A stretch of 64,000 nt of DNA from assembly GCA_019359715.1 (NCBI GenBank), contig JAHHGS010000079.1, positions 23,508 through 87,507 on the forward strand, in the 5' to 3' direction. Position numbers and translations under genes: made by a program. The stretch is from Aphanocapsa sp. GSE-SYN-MK-11-07L (GTDB lineage: Bacteria; Cyanobacteriota; Cyanobacteriia; Thermosynechococcales; Thermosynechococcaceae). Numbering within the stretch: position 1 is the first letter of the stretch; the number at the start of each line of letters is the position of its first letter. Of this stretch, positions 46,218 to 54,282 are shown one piece after another. The notes under the pieces were generated by a model. That model was not told where the DNA came from, did no database searches, and worked only from the letters and a program-made list of their open reading frames with translations.

Positions 46218-47183
46218 ATGAGCGTTGATGTATCTATTATCATTCCCACCTACAATCGTATTTCGATGCTTAAGGAAGCACTGAAAAGCGTTTATGCCCA
46301 AGAATATAGTGGCACTTACGAAGTTATTGTGGTTGATGATGCGTCCCACGATAGCACCTCGGAGATAATTGCCAGGGATTATCCTGACATTCATCTGATT
46401 AGTTTGCAGGAGAATGTTGGACACGGGTCTGCCAGAAACCACGGCATAAAATCTGCTAAAGGCAAGTACATTGCTTTTCTTGATTCTGATGATCTTTGGA
46501 AGCCAAACTATTTAGAGGTTCAAGCCTCCGCCCTAGCAAACCAGAACCGATGTTTTGCGGTCAGCGGAATTGAAGTTTTAAATTTAAAGAACAATCAAAA
46601 ATATAACAGTAGGCAAAAGCCAGATTTAGTTAATTTTCTTTCCCCATTGCATCAGTTATTAATTTACACAAAGACGTTCATCTTATCTCCTTCATCTGTT
46701 GTTATACCCAAGTATATATTTGATGAAATTGGATTATTTGAAGAGCAGTATAGATTTGGTGTAGATTCTGACTATTATTTGCGGTGTCTGGGAGAAGGTT
46801 ATGAAATTGTCTTTACTGAGTTGGTCACTGTAACTTACCATTGTGGGCTTGATGATCAGCTAACTAAGTCAAAAAATTTAAGGGCCAGAGAAGAATTTGT
46901 TCATGCTCGGATAAATAGATTCTACGATATTTATGGTGTTAGAAATCACGATAAAGTCCCTGCTAAAGAGATTATCGAAATTGAAAATTATCTCAATTTT
47001 GGAACTCAATATTTACTCGGAAATCAACCCTTTAATGCCTTTAGATCCTTCTGCTCGGCAGCGTTACGTGGTGCCCCTTTGCGGACAGCAAACCATTCCT
47101 TTTTCGCTATGAAGCTATACCTTGAGAAGGTCAAGAACTATGCTGTTAAGTTTCTCGATCGCCAGTATTCATTAAAAACATAA
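46218..47183 (+). CDS. Family 2 glycosyltransferase
   Basis: A 321-residue GT-A enzyme that would transfer a sugar from a nucleotide sugar to a glycan or lipid acceptor. The fold is clear: VSIIIPTYNRISMLKEAL, VVDDASHDST, FLDSDDLWKP with the metal-binding DxD, and FGVDSDYYLRCLGEGY. The C-terminus has no membrane segment. The DNA is more AT-rich than the surroundings, as is the whole 44.6-48.2 kb block. Acceptor and donor are unknown. Confidence 0.93.
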   Translation: MSVDVSIIIPTYNRISMLKEALKSVYAQEYSGTYEVIVVDDASHDSTSEIIARDYPDIHLISLQENVGHGSARNHGIKSAKGKYIAFLDSDDLWKPNYLEVQASALANQNRCFAVSGIEVLNLKNNQKYNSRQKPDLVNFLSPLHQLLIYTKTFILSPSSVVIPKYIFDEIGLFEEQYRFGVDSDYYLRCLGEGYEIVFTELVTVTYHCGLDDQLTKSKNLRAREEFVHARINRFYDIYGVRNHDKVPAKEIIEIENYLNFGTQYLLGNQPFNAFRSFCSAALRGAPLRTANHSFFAMKLYLEKVKNYAVKFLDRQYSLKT

Positions 47184-47241
47184 GCATTCGTTAAAAACAT
47201 GAAATTTCTACAGAACTGAATTTAAACGTTGATAACGCTTC

Positions 47242-48219
47242 ATGAATGTTTTAATTACTGGGATTGCTGGGTTTATTGGCTATCACTTCGGTCAACGTCT
47301 GCTTCAGGAAGGAGTTGAGGTTTATGGAATTGATAATCTGAACGATTATTATGATGTTAGGCTCAAGGAAGCTCGGTTAGAGAGACTCCTTCCCTATAAA
47401 AATTTTACGTTTCAAAAATTGGATATAGCCGATCGCAGTCTTACCAGCAAGCTGTTCGAGAACTGTAGTTTTCAATACGTTGTAAATTTAGCTGCACAAG
47501 CTGGAATTCGCCATTCTATCAATTGTCCAACCGCTTACATCGATAGTAATATTGTCGGCTTTGCTAACTTGCTAGAAGGATGTCGCAATGCTGCGATTGA
47601 ACATTTGGTGTTTGCATCTTCTAGCTCTGTTTATGGCGCAAACACAAAAATTCCATTTTCAGTGACTGATAATGTCGATCGACCAATTTCCCTCTACGCT
47701 GCCAGCAAGAAATCAAATGAGCTAATGGCTTATGTTTATAGCCATCTCTTTCAAATTCCCACTACAGGTCTGCGATTTTTTACTGTCTACGGGCCGTGGG
47801 GTCGCCCTGACATGGCGTACTTCAAGTTTGTCAAGGCAATATCGGAAGGGGAACCAGTTAATGTCTACAATTATGGTCAAATGGAACGGGACTTTACCTA
47901 TATTGATGATATCGTTGAAGGGCTTGTGCGAATTCTTGCTCGCCCTCCTCAAAGTAATGGCGAACTTCCCTACAAGCTTTACAACATTGGGAACCATCAG
48001 CCAGTTAAATTGCTGACCTTCATTGAGACGATTGAAAAAGCACTCCAAAAGAAAGCGATTAAAAACTTTTTGCCGATGCAGCCGGGTGAAGTCTTGACAA
48101 CGTTCGCTGATATTAATGATTTAGCTCAAGATATTGGATTTCAGCCTAATACCCCGATCGAATATGGGATCGAAGAGTTTGTTAAATGGTATCAAGCCTA
48201 TCAGCCAACCGGATCTTGA
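47242..48219 (+). CDS. NAD-dependent nucleotide-sugar epimerase, UDP-glucuronate 4-epimerase-like
   Basis: A 325-residue SDR enzyme. NAD binding is by ITGIAGFIG, the catalytic Ser/Tyr/Lys lie in SSSSVYG and YAASKKSNE, and GIDNLNDYYDVRLKEARLERL is characteristic of UDP-glucuronate 4-epimerases. FTYIDDIVEG and FFTVYGPWGRPDMAYFKF support this. Product is probably UDP-galacturonate for exopolysaccharide. It is the third gene of a same-strand set with GT2 and the phosphodiesterase-like gene, with gaps of 38 and 58 bp. Confidence 0.92.
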   Translation: MNVLITGIAGFIGYHFGQRLLQEGVEVYGIDNLNDYYDVRLKEARLERLLPYKNFTFQKLDIADRSLTSKLFENCSFQYVVNLAAQAGIRHSINCPTAYIDSNIVGFANLLEGCRNAAIEHLVFASSSSVYGANTKIPFSVTDNVDRPISLYAASKKSNELMAYVYSHLFQIPTTGLRFFTVYGPWGRPDMAYFKFVKAISEGEPVNVYNYGQMERDFTYIDDIVEGLVRILARPPQSNGELPYKLYNIGNHQPVKLLTFIETIEKALQKKAIKNFLPMQPGEVLTTFADINDLAQDIGFQPNTPIEYGIEEFVKWYQAYQPTGS

Positions 48220-48314
48220 ATCATTTCAATGCACATTTGCTGAGCGTACCATAAAAATTGCGTTCGACGAGTAATTTGATGTTATTGTGAGAGGCTAAAA
48301 ACACCACTTTAAGT

Positions 48315-49061
48315 ATGATTTCTGTAGACCAGTTGCGCCGCAACGCTAAGGCTGAAGATATTAGCCGCCATTTTTATCAAACGCTTGCTAGCATAAGCAT
48401 TTATGATTCTCCTGCCTTGGCTGCGCTGGCCACTCAAGCGGGCCCAGGCCGGCAACTTTCTTTTCAGTCCTGCCCGCCAGATCAGCCGCCGACTGCTCTG
48501 CCTGTGGTTTTGCGTGAGGATGACTATCCCGGCTGGTTAGCGATCGCAGATTTAGCCTATTTGCAAGCAGCGATCGCCCCTCCCCCACCGTCCAACTTAG
48601 CTGTCGCCGAAATTCAAGCCCGGATTCCGCAAGTGATTGATTTCTGTCTGGCAGCGATGCAGCAGCCGAATACCTATTTGTGGGGCGGTACGGTTGGCCC
48701 TAACTACGATTGCTCAGGGCTAGTTCAACACAGCTTTGCAGCCCAAGGAATTTGGCTACCCAGAGATGCTTACCAGCAAGAAGCCTTTACGCAACCCATT
48801 GTGAATCCCGGTCGCGAACCGGCTGATTTGATTTCTGCGTTGCTGCCCGGAGATTTAATTTTCTTTGGCACTCCCGCCAAGGCAACTCATGTCGCCATTT
48901 ACCTGGGGTCAGGGCGCTACATTCACAGTTCCGGTCAGAGCCAAGGCAGAGATGGGATTGGCATTGATAACCTTTCACCCCAAGGGCACCCTGTCACCCA
49001 GACTTACTACACGCAAGTCCGAGGCGCGGGACGGGTGATGGTGAGCTATCAGCCGAGTTGA
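48315..49061 (+). CDS. NlpC/P60 cysteine endopeptidase with N-terminal SH3-like domain
   Basis: A 248-residue cell-wall peptidase that cuts gamma-D-Glu-diaminopimelate links in peptidoglycan peptides. The C40 core has the catalytic Cys in NYDCSGLVQHSF and His in THVAIYLGSGRYIHSS. The N-terminal 100 residues are an SH3b-like targeting domain, as in the crystallised Nostoc/Anabaena enzymes of this type. There is no signal peptide, so it probably recycles wall peptides in the cytoplasm or lacks a typical signal. Confidence 0.9.
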   Translation: MISVDQLRRNAKAEDISRHFYQTLASISIYDSPALAALATQAGPGRQLSFQSCPPDQPPTALPVVLREDDYPGWLAIADLAYLQAAIAPPPPSNLAVAEIQARIPQVIDFCLAAMQQPNTYLWGGTVGPNYDCSGLVQHSFAAQGIWLPRDAYQQEAFTQPIVNPGREPADLISALLPGDLIFFGTPAKATHVAIYLGSGRYIHSSGQSQGRDGIGIDNLSPQGHPVTQTYYTQVRGAGRVMVSYQPS

Positions 49062-49123
49062 CTCAGATCAAACATGGCGCTAGTCTAGTCCCACTCAATT
49101 GAACATTTTTGCGATCGCCCAGT

Positions 49124-49426
49124 ATGCAACTCTCACCCCAAGAAAAGGATAAGTTACTGATTTTTACGGCTGCTTTAGTGGCAGAGCGCCGCAAAGATCG
49201 GGGCTTAAAGCTGAACTATCCAGAGTCAGTTGCCTACATTTCAGCCGCCATTTTAGAAGGGGCCAGAGATGGGCGGACGGTGGCTGAGCTAATGAGCCAC
49301 GGCACGACGCTGCTCAGCCGTGACGATGTGATGGAGGGGATTCCCGAAATGATCCATGAAGTCCAGGTGGAAGCGACTTTTCCTGACGGCACCAAGCTAG
49401 TAACAGTGCATAATCCGATTCGCTAG
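49124..49426 (+). CDS. ureA: Urease gamma subunit UreA
   Basis: A 100-residue urease structural subunit, complete: [49 protein letters not shown], and [23 protein letters not shown] 49124 is chosen over the in-frame TTG at 49109. UreB, UreC and the accessory genes are not near it; in some cyanobacteria urease genes are scattered, so this fits a known arrangement. Next gene is unrelated. Confidence 0.95.
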   Translation: MQLSPQEKDKLLIFTAALVAERRKDRGLKLNYPESVAYISAAILEGARDGRTVAELMSHGTTLLSRDDVMEGIPEMIHEVQVEATFPDGTKLVTVHNPIR

Positions 49427-49499
49427 CGATCGTCCATTTGTGATTTTTGCATAGTGTAGTCTCACCCGCCTGTATAAGTTTGCAAAGGCGGTAACTTGC

Positions 49500-50027
49500 A
49501 TGCCCACTGGTCGCACCCACGATCGCATCACCTTAACTTCCCTGCCTGTAGTTGGCGGTAGTACCCTTTGGGTCAGCCATAGCACTCGCCTAACGCTGAT
49601 TGTCTGCGCCAGCTTTTTGTTCAGTGGGCTGATGTTTGGCCCCGACCTCGATATTTATTCCTGCCAGTTTCGGCGCTGGGGCTGGTTGCGATGGCTGTGG
49701 TTGCCCTATCAAAAACTGCTGCGCCATCGATCGCTGTTTTCCCACGGGCCAGTCATTGGGACTCTTTTTCGTTTGCTGTATTTGGCAATTTGGCTGCTGC
49801 TGTTGGGCAGCATTGGGTTAAGTGTGGCGATCTACAGCCGTCAAGTTGCCTGGGATTGGCGCTCAGGGATTGAACTGGCCAAGCGTTATGTACAGCAATA
49901 TCCCTTCGAGGGTTTAGCACTACTGATTGGTTTAGAGCTAGGCGCAATGAGCCATTATTTGAGTGATTGGGGTGGGTCTGTTTACAAGCGCCTCAAACAG
50001 AGCTTGACGCTAAAAAGCAAGCGCTAG
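49500..50027 (+). CDS. DUF2227 family membrane protein
   Basis: 175 residues with two or three hydrophobic segments. Putative metal-binding motifs are visible as GRTHDRIT at the start, FGPDLDIYSC, RSLFSHGPVIG and MSHYLSDWG. These His and Asp positions look like an integral-membrane metal-dependent hydrolase. The family is sometimes called putative metal-binding protein and its function is not known. Its gap to mazG is 53 bp, so a shared transcript is possible. Confidence 0.82.
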   Translation: MPTGRTHDRITLTSLPVVGGSTLWVSHSTRLTLIVCASFLFSGLMFGPDLDIYSCQFRRWGWLRWLWLPYQKLLRHRSLFSHGPVIGTLFRLLYLAIWLLLLGSIGLSVAIYSRQVAWDWRSGIELAKRYVQQYPFEGLALLIGLELGAMSHYLSDWGGSVYKRLKQSLTLKSKR

Positions 50028-50080
50028 CGATCGCTGCGTTAAATTTAATCAGTGATTTATAGAAAAGCGATTGCCGGACT

Positions 50081-51247
50081 ATGTCAACCTCTCTAGCCCA
50101 ACCTAGCCTGCAAGTGTTCACTGCTGCTGATGGACTGGCTTTAACAGCAACACCCAAGGGGCCAGTAATGATTGGCCCGATCGCAGCTTCAGAAATGGCC
50201 CGACGATTAGTTAAGCATTTGCAGCAGTATTTTCCGGCAGATCACCAAATCACTCTTATTCATTTTGGTGAGACAGAAGCAAGAGATACGGCGATCGCCG
50301 TGACCGATTTTGACCAGGCTGATTTGGCTTATCCACTTTCGCTTTACCTCAATCCACCAATCAGCCCCCCTTTAAATGCTCTACAAGAGCTGATTGATGT
50401 CGTAGCTCAACTGCGATCGCCGCAGGGCGGCTGCCCGTGGGATTTAGCCCAAACCCCCCTTAGCCTGACGCCCTACGTGATTGAGGAAGCCTACGAGGTG
50501 GTAGATGCGATTCGACAGGGAGAACCAACTGCGATCGCGGAGGAACTAGGAGATTTGCTGCTGCAAGTCGTCTTGCAAGCCCAGATTGCCAGTGAAGATG
50601 GGCAGTTTAGCCTCCAAGAAATTGCGGCAGGAATTAGCAGCAAGCTAATCCGGCGGCATCCGCACGTGTTTGGCGACCTGCAAGTCGAGAGCATTGACCA
50701 AGTTCGCGCCAACTGGGAGCAAATTAAAGCTCAAGAGCGGGGAGAGTCACCAGACCAACCACCGCCCCTGAGCCAAAAACTCAGCCGCTATCTGCGGACA
50801 TTACCACCAATTATATCTAGCCTCAAAATTGCCGAAAAGGCTGGAGATGCTGGTTTAGATTGGCCGAACATTGCCGGAGTTTGGGACAAATTTTATGAGG
50901 AATTGGCAGAGTTTAAGGTCGCTCTTGCAGAGTCTGATCGGAACCACCAGCAGTCTGAGCTGGGAGATTTGCTTTTTAGTGTGATTAACCTAGCCCGCTG
51001 GTGTCAGCTTGACCCAGAGTTGGCCCTGCAAGGCACCTGTCAGCGATTCATTCAACGCTTAGAAAAAATTGAAGCGGCGATCGACCAACCCCTCGATCGC
51101 TATAGCCTAGAAGAATTAGAAGCCTTCTGGCAGCAGGCAAAAGTTCAACTTAAAAAAGCAGAAATAAATTTAGTACATGAAGACGAGACACAAGCACCAG
51201 AAAATGTTGCGCAAAAAGATCAAGAACTAGAAGGGCCAACGCAATAA
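50081..51247 (+). CDS. mazG: Nucleoside triphosphate pyrophosphohydrolase MazG
   Basis: Hydrolyses NTPs/dNTPs to monophosphates (house-cleaning or stringent control). The 388-residue protein has the MazG core: SPQGGCPWDLAQTP, VIEEAYEVVDAI, EELGDLLLQVV, and a second, degenerate half with WDKFYEELAEFKVAL and ELGDLLFSVINLARW. An N-terminal extension of about 105 residues is a remnant-like domain often seen in cyanobacterial MazG. It ends in a charged tail. Translation starts at ATG 50081. Confidence 0.93.
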   Translation: MSTSLAQPSLQVFTAADGLALTATPKGPVMIGPIAASEMARRLVKHLQQYFPADHQITLIHFGETEARDTAIAVTDFDQADLAYPLSLYLNPPISPPLNALQELIDVVAQLRSPQGGCPWDLAQTPLSLTPYVIEEAYEVVDAIRQGEPTAIAEELGDLLLQVVLQAQIASEDGQFSLQEIAAGISSKLIRRHPHVFGDLQVESIDQVRANWEQIKAQERGESPDQPPPLSQKLSRYLRTLPPIISSLKIAEKAGDAGLDWPNIAGVWDKFYEELAEFKVALAESDRNHQQSELGDLLFSVINLARWCQLDPELALQGTCQRFIQRLEKIEAAIDQPLDRYSLEELEAFWQQAKVQLKKAEINLVHEDETQAPENVAQKDQELEGPTQ

Positions 51248-51549
51248 ATCCATCACTGCTTGAACAAGCCAACGTTTTGACCTGATGTAAGGCGATCTCC
51301 AGAAAAGGATTGACCATTGACCAAATAGTTCACTGGCATCAGTCCATATTCATTGCAGGGAAGGGAGCTAATCGAACTAAATTGGTAAATTCTTACTCAG
51401 CAATCGCCTTAAAGGGGAATTCAGCATAATTTGTCACCTATCTGATTTTTATGCCGCAAGTCCTTACTATATGAATTGAGCATTACATGGTAAGCGCTGT
51501 ATTTTGGATATACAGCGAAAATATGTTTAGTTAATGGTTTCTAACTCGT
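51248..51549. other. 302-bp gap with one hairpin
   Basis: No gene seen. CGCTGTAT (51495-51502) pairs with ATACAGCG (51510-51517), loop 7 nt, about 33 nt before the ATG of the next gene. It could be a leader structure or an operator. Confidence 0.5.
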
Positions 51550-52278
51550 ATGATTCAGAAGATCCGTGAAGCATCTGGATTGCTTACAACAAATTGGGTA
51601 CTATTCAGTTCGATTGTGCTAACAGTCTGGTTGCCAGGCTCAATATTATTAGTTTATTTACGCCTGTATGTCTTCCCAGAGGCAACTGGGGGGGATGAGT
51701 TTCGTATGTTAGCTCAGGAGCTTAGGGTGTCCAATGCTATTGAGTTGGCATTTGGACCAATCTATGTAGGTGCAATACTTCATGCTGCTTCTCGATTAAA
51801 ACAGGGTTTGCGTACAACCTATGGTGAATCCATGTCTCACGCAGCACGGAAGAGTTTCAAATTATTAGGAACTCGTATTGGTACTGGATTGATCGTATTA
51901 GCAGGATTTATTGCTTTAATCATTCCAGGTGTAGTTCTGGCATTACGTTTTGCACTAGTTGATGCAGTTGTTGTGCTGGAAAATGTAGAAGGTAAAAACG
52001 CTCGAAATCTGAGTGCGAGATTGACCCAAGGGAAAAGGTGGAATATTCTAGGAACAATTGTTTTGACCCTTCTTGGGGTAGTCATAGCTATTTCTCTGAT
52101 ATCTTTTATTCTATATCTACCGCTATCATTAGTTGGACAAGATGAAAACTTTGTAATCGCCGTCATTAGTGAATGCATTAATAGCATTCTGTTAGTATTA
52201 CCCATCATTGTTTTGTTTCTGTTCTACTGGGATGCAAAGAATCAACAAACTGTTCCTCAACAGGAGGATAACCAGTAA
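51550..52278 (+). CDS. Multi-pass membrane protein of unknown function
   Basis: 242 residues with about five or six hydrophobic segments, e.g. IVLTVWLPGSILLVYLRLY, IVLAGFIALIIPGVVLALRF, and the final VLPIIVLFLFYW. Between them is the soluble ENVEGKNARNLSARLTQGKRW. Topology resembles the membrane domain of glycerophosphodiester phosphodiesterase-type or DUF975-like proteins, but no catalytic part is attached. It is more AT-rich than its neighbours and stands alone. Confidence 0.65.
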   Translation: MIQKIREASGLLTTNWVLFSSIVLTVWLPGSILLVYLRLYVFPEATGGDEFRMLAQELRVSNAIELAFGPIYVGAILHAASRLKQGLRTTYGESMSHAARKSFKLLGTRIGTGLIVLAGFIALIIPGVVLALRFALVDAVVVLENVEGKNARNLSARLTQGKRWNILGTIVLTLLGVVIAISLISFILYLPLSLVGQDENFVIAVISECINSILLVLPIIVLFLFYWDAKNQQTVPQQEDNQ

Positions 52279-52283
52279 TCGCG

Positions 52284-52375
52284 GCGGCATAACAACGCCC
52301 ATGCACATCGACCGTCGGGAGTTGGTCGGTTATGATGCAAAAGCCGATCTGCGGCGGGTGATGGGCAACGATAGA
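52284..52375. repeat. Possible dispersed palindromic element
   Basis: A GC-rich stretch follows the AT-rich membrane gene directly. Nested inverted repeats are GCCCAT (52297-52302) with ATGGGC (52361-52366) and CGACC (52309-52313) with GGTCG (52324-52328). It begins with GGCATAACAACG. The layout resembles short palindromic sequences found after genes in several environmental bacteria. No other copy is in the window. Confidence 0.35.
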
Positions 52376-52378
52376 TTG

Positions 52379-52423
52379 CTGGCAGGAGGATGCAGTTGCA
52401 TCAAATTAGCATCCTCCTGCCAG
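52379..52423. terminator. 15-bp hairpin between convergent genes
   Basis: CTGGCAGGAGGATGC (52379-52393) pairs perfectly with GCATCCTCCTGCCAG (52409-52423), loop 15 nt. It lies between the convergent ends of the membrane protein gene and the Coq4-like gene and can serve both directions, though there is no T run. Confidence 0.65.
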
Positions 52424-52426
52424 GAC

Positions 52427-53161
52427 TTATCGATGTTGAATCGGTTGAATATTCAACTCTGCTTGCCATTCTGCAAGGGGCTTTTCCCAAGCCTCTTCCC
52501 ACTTGTGGGCAAATAACGGTTTGGCAAGCTTGCCCATTTGCCATCCCTGGGCGATCGCCGCCAACAATTGGGGTAATTCGTGCGGTGAAAATAAGGTGGT
52601 AGCGATCAAACTATTGGCTACCAACATCGTTGCTAGGGGATAAGGAAACTGCGGCAGATGAAATGCCTGCAAACCAATTTCACCGATCAATGACCTGTCA
52701 AATCCAGTCACGATATGCCAGAGATCATGGGTTTGACTCAGGCGCAATTCAATATACTGAGCATCGGATTCCGCAGTCATGCCTGTATGGAGATTGGGGT
52801 CGAAGCCCGATTTCTTCATGGTGGCTGCGTAGATGTACCCCAAGGAACCATGAGGATAGGTGAGCAGTGTTTCCAGGTCATGGGCAGGCGGAATGTAGCG
52901 ATCGCGGATTAGTGTTGCACAAGCCGGATCTTGGTTTAGGTGTTGGGCGATCAGATCGTAGGCAGGCGTTTGCAACAACCCATCTGTCATGTCACCCACT
53001 GTTTGTAGGCTGTTGTCCCCCAACAGCATAGAAACAAATGACTTAAAAATGATCAGCTTTACAAAGAACGACCTGAAACCATTGAGGCTTGCAGATTGAG
53101 TCTGCTGTTGAACGTCAGAGTGGGTCGATGGATTGGGCTGAACTGAATTGAGCAGTTGCAT
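52427..53161 (-). CDS. Coq4-family protein
   Basis: A 244-residue member of the Coq4 family, whose eukaryotic members organise or catalyse late ubiquinone synthesis. The zinc motif HDxxHx11E is present (HDLWHIVTGFDRSLIGE), along with GSLGYIYAATMKKSGFDP. Cyanobacteria make plastoquinone and phylloquinone but no ubiquinone, so the role must differ; I recall a Nostoc homologue crystallised with a bound prenyl lipid. ATG 53161 has GGAGG upstream. It follows the 80-residue gene by about 65 bp and is probably under TetR control. Confidence 0.85.
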   Translation of the reverse strand: MQLLNSVQPNPSTHSDVQQQTQSASLNGFRSFFVKLIIFKSFVSMLLGDNSLQTVGDMTDGLLQTPAYDLIAQHLNQDPACATLIRDRYIPPAHDLETLLTYPHGSLGYIYAATMKKSGFDPNLHTGMTAESDAQYIELRLSQTHDLWHIVTGFDRSLIGEIGLQAFHLPQFPYPLATMLVANSLIATTLFSPHELPQLLAAIAQGWQMGKLAKPLFAHKWEEAWEKPLAEWQAELNIQPIQHR

Positions 53162-53226
53162 CACAAATACCTCCAGAAAACTCAGAAATTGAAAAATTGA
53201 ACATGATCCAACAGATTCAGATGCTT

Positions 53227-53469
53227 TTACCAGAGCGACTCATTGAGGACTCCATATACACCGACAAAATCAATCCTGCTCATTGCATTCAGATAACGAA
53301 TCTGCAAGTGAGTCAGTTGCGCTTCTGGCACGCAAAGTAACTTGAGCGGCGCGATCGCTAGCGTCATCCAGCGGGCACAGCGGGTCAGAAAGCTCAATCG
53401 GTTTCGACTGTACTCAGCGATCGCGGCCGGCATTTGCGGATGCGGTAAGGTCAGTAAAACTTGGCTCAT
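53227..53469 (-). CDS. Small hypothetical protein, partner of the Coq4-like gene
   Basis: 80 residues: an N-terminal polar helix, an amphipathic or weakly hydrophobic middle (FLTRCARWMTLAIAPLKLLCVPE) and a helix LTHLQIRYLNAMSRIDFVGVYGVL. AGGAG lies nine bases before the ATG. I do not recognise it. It is the first gene behind the three palindromic sites and is followed by the Coq4-like gene, so the two probably form an operon with a shared role. Confidence 0.6.
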   Translation of the reverse strand: MSQVLLTLPHPQMPAAIAEYSRNRLSFLTRCARWMTLAIAPLKLLCVPEAQLTHLQIRYLNAMSRIDFVGVYGVLNESLW

Positions 53470-53499
53470 CAGAGTTGTCTCCTAGTTAAGCTAAAATCA

Positions 53500-53571
53500 T
53501 GAGTAATACTCACTTTTTATAAAATACGAGTCACGCTCATATTTTGTCAAGCTAAATCCGAGTAATACTCA
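53500..53571. promoter_or_regulatory. Three palindromic operator-like sites between the TetR gene and the Coq4 operon
   Basis: Three 13-bp sites share YGAGTnnnRCTCA: TGAGTAATACTCA (53500-53512, perfect palindrome), CGAGTCACGCTCA (53527-53539), CGAGTAATACTCA (53559-53571). They fill the 129-bp divergent gap. The natural reader is the TetR protein encoded next to them; that it binds is inferred from position. Confidence 0.75.
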
Positions 53572-53598
53572 CTTTTTTGCAAAATAGGTCTAAATTCC

Positions 53599-54282
53599 GT
53601 GGCTAAGGAGTCAAGCAAAAAATCATCAAAATTGGCTGGCATGCGCCGTCAGCCCAGACAAGCCCGCAGTCAGGAGCGGGTGAATCAGATCTTGGATGTG
53701 GCCGAACAACTGTTTATTACTGAGGGCTACAGCACCACGACAACCAATGCGATCGCAGCCCGTGCTAAAGTGCCGATCGGGTCACTCTATCAGTTCTTCC
53801 CAGACAAAGGGGCAATTGTGCAAGCCCTGGCCAGGCGCTATGGAGAGCTGCTGCATCAGCGATTTATCGCCCTCCATACTGCTGAAACAATTAGTCTGCC
53901 CCTGGCAGACTATGTAGAGCAAGTGATTAATGCAACCGAACAATTTTTTAGTGACTATCCCGGTTACTACGCAATCTTCATGCAGGTACAGACCACCCTC
54001 CCAGAACTAGAGGCGATCGAATCCGCTGCTGATGCCCAACTAATTCAGGACTGGGCAATCATTTTGTCGGAATCTTATCCGGGCTTGCAGCCGGTTGATT
54101 ATCAGGCGATCGCTTTTACACTTGTGCAGGCGATCGGGACGTTGCTGTGGCTATCGCTCAGTCAAAACCAGATTTTCCGGCAACGCCTAGTGGCAGAAAC
54201 AAAACGATTAATGCTGAGTTATCTACAAAGCTATCTCTCAATGGATGAAATTCCATCTAGCCAAGGGTCTGGATCAAGATAA
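53599..54282 (+). CDS. TetR-family transcriptional regulator
   Basis: A 227-residue repressor-type protein. The N-terminal helix-turn-helix is clear (RVNQILDVAEQLFITEGYSTTTTNAIAARAKVPIGSLYQFFPDKGAIVQAL). The rest is the helical ligand-binding domain, which looks like the TetR_C variant in LPLADYVEQVINATEQFF. Start GTG 53599 gives a basic Lys/Ser tail; ATG 53641 gives the minimal protein and is equally possible. It faces the Coq4 operon across three palindromes and so probably represses it and itself. Its ligand is unknown. Its end overlaps the Uma2 gene by 9 bp. Confidence 0.92.
   Translation: MAKESSKKSSKLAGMRRQPRQARSQERVNQILDVAEQLFITEGYSTTTTNAIAARAKVPIGSLYQFFPDKGAIVQALARRYGELLHQRFIALHTAETISLPLADYVEQVINATEQFFSDYPGYYAIFMQVQTTLPELEAIESAADAQLIQDWAIILSESYPGLQPVDYQAIAFTLVQAIGTLLWLSLSQNQIFRQRLVAETKRLMLSYLQSYLSMDEIPSSQGSGSR

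Noticed and set aside
52284..52366. Integron attC site
   Set aside because: It begins GCATAAC, but the RYYYAAC core needs a pyrimidine at the third position, and no matching GTTRRRY end or integrase gene is present.
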